NCBI GenBank assembly: GCA_035259145.1
Contig: DATFWQ010000056.1
Coordinates: 1-11,716 of the forward strand
Source of the DNA: CF-161 sp035259145
GTDB lineage: Bacteria > Chloroflexota > Dormibacteria > Dormibacterales > Dormibacteraceae
DNA length: 11,716 nt
Direction: 5' to 3'
Shown: positions 7,069 to 11,716 of the stretch, in pieces
Layout of the letters: each line of letters begins with the position of its first letter
Position numbering within the stretch: the stretch's first letter is position 1
The notes under the pieces: model-generated
Told to the model about the DNA's origin: nothing
Databases searched by the model: none
The model's input: only the letters and a program-made list of their open reading frames with translations
Made by a program: the position numbers and the translations under genes

Positions 7069-8019
7069 GTGCACCGCTACGTAGCTCGGCGCCTGCTGCA
7101 GATGGTGCCGACTCTCTTCGGCATGTCGCTGGCCATCTTCCTGATGGTCAGGCTGATGCCGGGCGACGTCATCGATGTGCTCACCGGCGGCGACGTGTCG
7201 ATCACGCCGGCACAGCGAGAGGGTATTCGCCGCACCCTCGGCCTGGACAAACCGCTGCCCGTCCAGTACCTGCAGTGGGTGGGCGGCATGGCCGCCGGCA
7301 ACCCGGGACTCTCGCTGCGCAGCCACGAGCCGGTCGGCGCAATCCTGGCCCGAGCCCTGCCGATCACGGTCGAGCTGGTGATCATCGCAGTGGTCTTCGC
7401 GGTCGCCCTCGGCATCCCCCTCGGGGTGATCTCGGCTTCGCGCCGGGAAAGCGTCGGAGACTATGTGGCCAGGGTCGGGGGCCTCATCGGGCTCAGCATG
7501 CCGAGCTTCTGGCTGGCGACGCTCATCCTCCTCTTCACCTCCATCGTGTTCCAGTGGATCCCGGCGGTCTCCTTCGTGCCTTTCCTTCAGGACCCACTCG
7601 GAAACCTGAGCCAGGTCGTCATCCCGGGCATCTCCGTCTCGGTATTCGTCATCGCGATCGTGATGCGGATGACGCGGGCCACCATGCTCGAGGTGCTGAG
7701 CCAGGACTACGTGCGCACAGCGCGCGCCAAAGGCGCCAGCCGGCGCTCGGTGACCTACCACCACGCGCTGCGCAACGCCCTAATCCCCGTGGTCACGGTC
7801 GTGGGTTTCCAGGTCGGCACGCTGATGAGCGGCGCCGCCATCGTGGAGGTGATATTCGGGCTCCCTGGCCTGGGATACACCTTGATCCAGGCGATCTTCG
7901 CCCGCGACTACCCCTTGGTGCAGACGACGACGATGCTCCTGGCGACGATCTTCGTCATCCTGAACCTGACCGTAGACCTGCTCTATGGGGTCATCGATCC
8001 GAGAATCAGAGCACGATGA
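7069..8019 (+). CDS. ABC transporter permease, DppB-like
   Basis: 316 residues from a GTG start 7 bases after the binding-protein stop, with a weak AGGCG just upstream. The N-terminus (YVARRLLQMVPTLFGMSLAIF) is the standard first membrane segment of DppB/OppB permeases, followed by the extracytoplasmic stretch with LGLDKPLPVQYLQW. About six membrane segments are seen in all. The cytoplasmic EAA-type loop that docks on the ATPase is near 213-237 (DYVRTARAKGAS, HHALRNALIP). The C-terminus, DLLYGVIDPRIR, is typical. It forms the translocation pore with the DppC-like subunit. Its stop overlaps the next ATG as ATGA, which suggests coupled translation at equal amounts. Substrate range cannot be read from the permease. 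Confidence 0.95.
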   Translation: MHRYVARRLLQMVPTLFGMSLAIFLMVRLMPGDVIDVLTGGDVSITPAQREGIRRTLGLDKPLPVQYLQWVGGMAAGNPGLSLRSHEPVGAILARALPITVELVIIAVVFAVALGIPLGVISASRRESVGDYVARVGGLIGLSMPSFWLATLILLFTSIVFQWIPAVSFVPFLQDPLGNLSQVVIPGISVSVFVIAIVMRMTRATMLEVLSQDYVRTARAKGASRRSVTYHHALRNALIPVVTVVGFQVGTLMSGAAIVEVIFGLPGLGYTLIQAIFARDYPLVQTTTMLLATIFVILNLTVDLLYGVIDPRIRAR

Positions 8020-8918
8020 GCCAGTCCGCGCTCGTCGAGCCCTCAGCGTCTGAAGCCTCGCCCACCGACCTTCAGGAGGCGCCGCGAAGCTGGATCCCGA
8101 CCCTTCTAAGCTGGCGGAACCCGATCGGAATCGTCGGGGCAGCCATCGTCGCCCTGACCGTGCTGACGGCGGCTTTCGGGCCGCTTCTATGGCGAGTCCA
8201 GTACTCCGCCCAGCACTACAGGCGGCTGCAGCCGCCCAGCCTGGCGACCCCCATGGGCACAGACGAGCTCGGCCGCGACCTCCTGGCCCGCGTCATCCAC
8301 GGCGCCCAGGTCTCACTGCAGGTTGGCGCCGTCGCCGTCCTGATCGCCCTCACAATCGGTCTCACACTGGGCCTGGTCGCGGGCTACTACGGTGGCACGC
8401 TCGACGCCTTCATGATGCGCATCGTGGACATCGGCTTCGCCTTCCCCGGCCTGGTCCTGGCGATCGTCATCACCGGCCTGCTCGGACCGAGCCGCACGAA
8501 CGCCATGATCGCCATCGGCATCGTGTACGCGCCGGCCTTCGCGCGAGTCGTCCGGGCGTCGGTGCTCGAGATTCTCAGCAGGCCGTTCATTGAGGCTTCC
8601 AGAGCGCTGGGCAGCTCCACGCCCGCGATCATGGTCCGCCACCTGCTGCCGAACATCGTGGCGCCGGTGATCGTGATGATCACGGTCTACCTCTCCACGG
8701 CCATTCTTAGCGAGGCCGCACTCAGCTTCCTCGGCCTGGGCACTCAGCCCCCGGAGCCCTCCTGGGGCGGGATGCTCAACGCGTCTCGCACGTACATGGA
8801 GCTGGCACCCTGGATGACCATCTTTCCAGGCCTGGCCATCATGGTCGTGATCATGGGCTTCAACTTTCTGGGCGACGGCCTGCGCGACGTCCTCGACCCC
8901 CGCTTGAAAGACGTTTAG
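8016..8918 (+). CDS. ABC transporter permease, DppC-like
   Basis: 300 residues. The ATG at 8016 overlaps the DppB-like stop as ATGA. The reading frame is open further upstream, but that extension lies entirely over the other permease and is not protein-like. Landmarks of the DppC/OppC family in order: a cytoplasmic N-tail with one membrane helix (about 36-59), MGTDELGRDLLARVIHGAQ (80-98), the EAA-type loop FIEASRALGSS with RHLLPN (191-213), ALSFLGLGTQPPEPSWGGML (235-254), and the terminal FLGDGLRDVLDPRLK. It pairs with the DppB-like protein. No ATPase gene follows: the rightward operon ends here, 3 bases before the end of a convergent gene, so ATP-binding subunits must be supplied from elsewhere. 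Confidence 0.95.
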   Translation: MSQSALVEPSASEASPTDLQEAPRSWIPTLLSWRNPIGIVGAAIVALTVLTAAFGPLLWRVQYSAQHYRRLQPPSLATPMGTDELGRDLLARVIHGAQVSLQVGAVAVLIALTIGLTLGLVAGYYGGTLDAFMMRIVDIGFAFPGLVLAIVITGLLGPSRTNAMIAIGIVYAPAFARVVRASVLEILSRPFIEASRALGSSTPAIMVRHLLPNIVAPVIVMITVYLSTAILSEAALSFLGLGTQPPEPSWGGMLNASRTYMELAPWMTIFPGLAIMVVIMGFNFLGDGLRDVLDPRLKDV

Positions 8919-8921
8919 CGA

Positions 8922-10049
8922 TCAGGCGACGCGGTAGTGCTCGACGACGTCCTCGTCGAGCGAGATGCCCAGGCCGGGGTCGCCCGGCACAGCCACCAGG
9001 CCGTCCTTGTCGATGGGAAGTCGCTCCCGAGTGAGGCTGGTGTTCAGCGGCGTCCGGGCCACGCAGTACTCCTGGAACAGGGCGTCCCGCAGGACTGAGT
9101 TGACGTGCAGAGAAGCGGCCTTGACGATGCCGCTTTTCCAGGCGTGGGGCACGACTGCGACTCCGCGCTCGCCGGCCATCTTGGCGATGCGGAGGATCTC
9201 GGTGATGCCACCGCAGCGGGTCACGTCTGGCTGGATTACGTCCACCCGTCCACGCTCGATCAGCTCGCGGAAGCCCCACCGGGTGACGTCCTCCTCGCCG
9301 GCCGCCACCAGGATGTCGACCTCGTCGGCGAGCCGAGCGTACGCCTCGTACTCGTCAGGCTCAAAAGGCTCTTCCAGCCAGCGGCAGCCCATCTCCTCCA
9401 GGGCCCTGGCGACCCTTGTCGCGGCGAGAACGTCTGCCCCGTATCCGAGCCCCGCGTCGATCATTATCTCGACGGCCTCGCCGCCCGCCCTCCGGGCGGC
9501 CCGCGCCAGCCGGATGTCGTGGTCGGGATCATTGCCCAGCGGCCCCCAGCCCAGCTTGACTGCCGTGAAGCCCTGGTCTCGCAGCTCGACGACCGCCTCC
9601 TCGACCTCGCCTTCGGTGTCGGGCATCAGCCGCGAGGCGTAAGCGCGCACCCGGTCGCGGCGGGGGGTGCCGATCAGCTCACAGATGGGCTTGCCCAGCG
9701 CCTTGCCCTTGATGTCCCAGAGCGCGATGTCGATGCCGCTGATGGCGTGTATGGCGACGCCCCGGCGGCCGTAGTAGAGGACGCCGCGGTACATCTTGCT
9801 CCACAGCTCCTCCACACGGGTTGGATCCTCGCCGATGAGGGTCTCTCGCAGGCTCATCGCGATCGCGTGTGAGCTGGGTGCCTCGACCACCGCCTTCACC
9901 ACCTCGGGAGCCGAGTCCACCTCGCCGATCCCGACGATCCCATCGTCGGTGCTCACTCGAATGATGAGGTCGTCCTGGCTGCCGTCGGCGATGCCCTCGT
10001 CGAGCTGGGGCTGGCGGAGGACGATCGCCTCAACGTTCGTGATCTTCAA
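8922..10049 (-). CDS. Enolase-superfamily enzyme, mandelate-racemase type with His-Asp dyad
   Basis: 375 residues from a TTG start; an in-frame TAG at 10080-10082 leaves little choice, and MKITNVEAIVLRQ is a typical first strand. The cap (about 1-130) includes GIDIALWDIKGKALG. The barrel has K165 (AVKLGWG), metal ligands D198 (MIDAG), E226 (WLEEP) and E252 (AAGEED), and the dyad D275 (VIQPD) with H302 (VVPHAW). Spacings E-E 26, E-D 23 and D-H 27 equal those of mandelate racemase. G167 stands where the second Lys of K-x-K would be, which points away from a two-base racemase and towards an acid-sugar dehydratase or related one-base reaction. The gene is divergent from the second GntR regulator, its likely controller, and convergent with the ABC operon. 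A -10-like TACGAT ends 9 bases before the start, so the transcript may be leaderless. Substrate unknown. Confidence 0.9.
   Translation of the reverse strand: MKITNVEAIVLRQPQLDEGIADGSQDDLIIRVSTDDGIVGIGEVDSAPEVVKAVVEAPSSHAIAMSLRETLIGEDPTRVEELWSKMYRGVLYYGRRGVAIHAISGIDIALWDIKGKALGKPICELIGTPRRDRVRAYASRLMPDTEGEVEEAVVELRDQGFTAVKLGWGPLGNDPDHDIRLARAARRAGGEAVEIMIDAGLGYGADVLAATRVARALEEMGCRWLEEPFEPDEYEAYARLADEVDILVAAGEEDVTRWGFRELIERGRVDVIQPDVTRCGGITEILRIAKMAGERGVAVVPHAWKSGIVKAASLHVNSVLRDALFQEYCVARTPLNTSLTRERLPIDKDGLVAVPGDPGLGISLDEDVVEHYRVA
8939..8961. terminator. Hairpin downstream of the ABC operon, inside the end of the convergent enolase gene
   Basis: A perfect 9-bp stem (GCTCGACGA / TCGTCGAGC) with a 5-base loop lies 20 bases after the DppC-like stop and within the last codons of the convergent gene. 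There is no T-run, so it is not a classical intrinsic terminator. A stem of this size is expected roughly once by chance in a window this long and GC-rich. Confidence 0.25.
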
Positions 10050-10054
10050 GCGCC

Positions 10055-10064
10055 TACGATCGTA
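10055..10064. repeat. Perfect 10-bp palindrome just before the enolase start
   Basis: TACGATCGTA is its own reverse complement and lies 5 bases upstream of the TTG at 10049. On the minus strand it supplies TACGAT (10064-10059), a 4-of-6 match to a -10 box at a distance that would start transcription at or next to the start codon. Confidence 0.4.
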
Positions 10065-10077
10065 ACCGAGAACTTTG

Positions 10078-10092
10078 TCCTATGACATAGGA
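10078..10092. promoter_or_regulatory. Probable operator of the second GntR regulator (7-1-7 palindrome)
   Basis: TCCTATG-A-CATAGGA is a perfect inverted repeat centred in the 50-base gap between the divergent enolase and regulator genes. Its core TATGACATA has the form of GntR-type sites. It overlaps the likely -35 region of the leftward gene and the -10-like TAGGAT (10088-10093) of the rightward gene, so binding could repress both. The link to this regulator rests on position. Confidence 0.6.
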
Positions 10093-10093
10093 T
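10088..10093 (+). promoter_or_regulatory. -10-like element for a leaderless regulator transcript
   Basis: TAGGAT lies 6 bases before the GTG start at 10100, the spacing expected for a leaderless mRNA. No convincing -35 is seen upstream, and no ribosome site fits. The call is tentative. Confidence 0.3.
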
Positions 10094-10099
10094 ATTTAG

Positions 10100-11041
10100 G
10101 TGGCCACAAGGTTCGACGTCGAAAAGGCGATCCTGCTCCGCCTGGCCACGGGCGACTTCCGCCCCGACCAGCGATTGCCCACGTGCACCCAGCTCGCCGA
10201 GCAGCTCGGCGCCAACAAGAACACCGTGAGCAAGGCTTTCCAATCGCTGGCCGCCCGCGGCTACCTGCGCTCCGCGCGCGGGCGCGGCACCTTCGTGGCC
10301 AGGCGCGTGCCGCGTTCGGCCCGTCCGGAGATCCTTGCCCACCTGCAGGACCTCCTCCTGCTGGCGCTGCAGGAAGCGAAGCTGGGCGGTCTCGACCAGG
10401 ACCGATTCCTGTCGCTGGTCGGGCAGGCGGCGTCCCGCTACTACGGTTCCCGTAGTCTCCGCGTCGGCTTCGTGGAGTGCATACCCCACGACGCGGCGGC
10501 CCTGTCTCGAGACCTGCAGGTCGCCCTGGGCCAGCCGGTCACGCCGCTCCTGCTCGAGGATGTGGTCGCGGATCCCGCCGGCATGCTGGCTGACTTCGAT
10601 CTGGTCGGCGTTGCCGTGGCCCATATCGCCGAGCTCGAAGAGGTGCTGCCCCCCTCCGCCAGCCCAGAGCTGATGCAGCTCTTCGTCTCCCCAGACCCGG
10701 CCAGCCTGGCCGAGGTGGTCCGGCTTCGCGCCGGGACGCGCGTCGGCGTCGTGTGCGACGCGGAGGAAACGCTGCAAGCCCTGCTCCGTATCGTCGCAGC
10801 TTACAACCCGGACCTGTGGGTCAGCGGCTGCCGGGTGTCCGACCCAGAAGGGATTCGGACGCTCGCCGAGAAAGTCCAGGTGCTGCTGGTCACGCTCTCG
10901 GCCCGCCCCGCGCTGGACACCCTGAAGGTGCGCCCGCCGCTGATATCGGTCAGCTTCCAGCTCGACCCCGGATCAGTCGAGAGGATGCGGGCGCGCCTGG
11001 AAGAGCTGAGCCCGCCGCCCAGCCTGATGATGGCGAGGTGA
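10100..11041 (+). CDS. GntR-type regulator with two-lobed C-terminal sensor domain
   Basis: 313 residues from a GTG start that must be right: an in-frame TAG (10097-10099) lies immediately before it and the HTH begins within ten residues. The winged HTH spans about 5-68 (FRPDQRLPTCTQLAEQLGANKNTVSKAF, then GYLRSARGRGTFVA). A helical linker at about 75-115 (LLLLALQEAK) follows. The remainder is neither FCD, UTRA nor an aminotransferase domain: two alternating alpha/beta lobes begin at LRVGFVECIPHD (120-131) and TRVGVVCDAEETLQALL (213-229), with a crossover strand near PLISVSFQLDP. This resembles a small periplasmic-binding-protein-like sensor. It probably binds the palindrome at 10078-10092 and controls the divergent enolase gene and the downstream deacylase, which overlaps its stop by 4 bases. 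The effector is unknown. Confidence 0.85.
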   Translation: MATRFDVEKAILLRLATGDFRPDQRLPTCTQLAEQLGANKNTVSKAFQSLAARGYLRSARGRGTFVARRVPRSARPEILAHLQDLLLLALQEAKLGGLDQDRFLSLVGQAASRYYGSRSLRVGFVECIPHDAAALSRDLQVALGQPVTPLLLEDVVADPAGMLADFDLVGVAVAHIAELEEVLPPSASPELMQLFVSPDPASLAEVVRLRAGTRVGVVCDAEETLQALLRIVAAYNPDLWVSGCRVSDPEGIRTLAEKVQVLLVTLSARPALDTLKVRPPLISVSFQLDPGSVERMRARLEELSPPPSLMMAR

Positions 11042-11716
11042 CCCGGACGGACTCACCAGTCGTCGCCGACATCGACTACGACGCGCCGGGCAAGCGCTAC
11101 GGCCGGTTGGGGATCCCCCGGTCGACGAACGACAGCGGCTGGTCGAGCCTGATCGTGCCCATTGTCGTGGTCGCGCACGGCACCGGTCCGACGGCGCTGG
11201 TCCTGGGCGGCAACCACGGCGATGAGCCGGTTGGCATCGTCGCGGCGCTGGACCTCGCACGTCGCGTACAGGTCGAGGAGGTCAACGGGCGCTTGATCGT
11301 GATTCCCTGCCTGTCGCTGGAGGCGGCCATGGCAAACACCCGCTTGTGGCCGTCAGGAGCCAACTTCAACCGCTCTTTTCCGGGTTCACCAAGCGGTCCG
11401 CCTGACGAGCAGTTGGCCGACTACCTGACGCGTCATCTGATCCCGATGGCCGACATCGTCGTGGACATACACAGCGGTGGCCGCAGCAGCGTGTGCCTGC
11501 CCTGGTCCGAGATGCACCCCGTCGCCGACCAGCGCCAGCGCCGGGCCATGGTCGAGGGGATGCTGGCCTGGAACACGGACTGGCACGTGATCTACATCGA
11601 CGTCGCGGGCACCGGGTTGCTGGTCGGCGAGGCCGAGCGGCAGGGCAAGGTGGTGGTCAGCACGGAGCTTGGAGGGGGCGGCGGCGTCAGCCGGGAGCTC
11701 CATGAGCTGGCTCGCA
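11038..11716 (+). CDS. AstE/aspartoacylase-family zinc deacylase, DoeB-like (C-terminus off the window)
   Basis: The first 226 residues are present, from a GTG overlapping the regulator stop as GTGA. After about 50 residues of leader strand comes the M14-type zinc site: H60 and E63 in GGNHGDEP and H145 in VDIHSGG. A substrate-binding ANFNRSFPG motif (N111-R112) and the catalytic Glu E210 in STELGGGG also appear. These are the succinylglutamate desuccinylase/aspartoacylase signatures, and the fit is closest to N-alpha-acetyl-diaminobutyrate deacetylase (DoeB)-like members. The family hydrolyses N-acyl amino acids in the cytoplasm. The weak ribosome site and the overlap suggest coupling to the regulator. 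Together with the M20 and CocE-type genes it is the third unrelated acyl/amide/ester hydrolase in the window. The start of the domain is clear; the specific substrate is not. Confidence 0.9.
   Translation, partial: MTRTDSPVVADIDYDAPGKRYGRLGIPRSTNDSGWSSLIVPIVVVAHGTGPTALVLGGNHGDEPVGIVAALDLARRVQVEEVNGRLIVIPCLSLEAAMANTRLWPSGANFNRSFPGSPSGPPDEQLADYLTRHLIPMADIVVDIHSGGRSSVCLPWSEMHPVADQRQRRAMVEGMLAWNTDWHVIYIDVAGTGLLVGEAERQGKVVVSTELGGGGGVSRELHELAR

Noticed and set aside
7275..8015. Upstream extension of the DppC-like frame that would give a 547-residue protein
   Set aside because: The added 247 codons overlap the DppB-like gene out of frame and read as Arg/Pro/His-rich noise. The ATG at 8016, with the ATGA overlap, matches family length.
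8922..9872. Plus-strand open frames opposite the MR-type enolase gene
   Set aside because: No motifs are present and the composition is biased. The minus-strand protein has every expected active-site residue.
10075..10455. 126-codon frame starting in the operator ahead of the second GntR gene
   Set aside because: It is out of frame with a clear winged-HTH protein and is Pro/Arg-rich without structure.
1..11716. Search by eye for CRISPR arrays, tRNAs, insertion-sequence ends and attachment sites
   Set aside because: No spaced direct repeats, cloverleaf-like segments, transposase or integrase frames, or long terminal inverted repeats were seen.

Overview
The window is gene-dense, high-G+C bacterial DNA (about two thirds G+C by eye). 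It has no RNA genes, insertion sequences or CRISPR arrays, and no gene-free stretch longer than about 60 bases. Short or overlapping gene junctions, several GTG/TTG starts, probable leaderless genes and a Tat-exported lipoprotein suggest a soil-type high-GC lineage such as Chloroflexota/Dormibacterota or Actinomycetota. That placement is a weak inference. The content is a catabolic and uptake island.

Unit A, left half: a divergent pair around a 56-base intergenic region (4218-4273). Leftward runs a tight four-gene operon: an FCD-type GntR regulator (3555-4217), a CocE/NonD-type serine hydrolase (1826-3550), an M20 metallo-deacylase/peptidase (684-1826) and a D-galactonate-dehydratase-like enolase-superfamily enzyme (1-687, running off the left edge). 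The last three are joined by 1-base and 4-base stop/start overlaps. Rightward run an MLE-type enolase-superfamily enzyme (4274-5431), an extracytoplasmic peptide-type ABC substrate-binding lipoprotein (5457-7061) and two permeases (7069-8019, 8016-8918). The intergenic DNA carries two palindromes and back-to-back promoter-like elements.

Unit B, right half: a second divergent pair around a 50-base intergenic region (10050-10099). Leftward is a third enolase-superfamily enzyme with a mandelate-racemase-type His-Asp dyad (8922-10049), which converges on the ABC operon with a 3-base gap. Rightward is a GntR-type regulator with an unusual two-lobed C-terminal domain (10100-11041), followed with a 4-base overlap by an AstE/aspartoacylase (DoeB-like) zinc deacylase (11038 to the right edge). 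A perfect 7-1-7 palindrome lies between them.

Working model (inference): the ABC system imports an acid-sugar or amino-acid-like compound, probably amide- or ester-linked. Three unrelated cytoplasmic hydrolases cut its acyl, ester or amide bonds, and three enolase-superfamily enzymes from different catalytic subgroups dehydrate, epimerise or cycloisomerise the released carboxylates. Each half has its own GntR switch. No substrate can be named from sequence alone. The points most worth checking are a Tyr replacing the expected catalytic Lys in the MLE-type enzyme, a His replacing the usual catalytic Glu in the M20 enzyme, the symmetric promoter/operator of unit A, and the undefined sensor domain of the second regulator.
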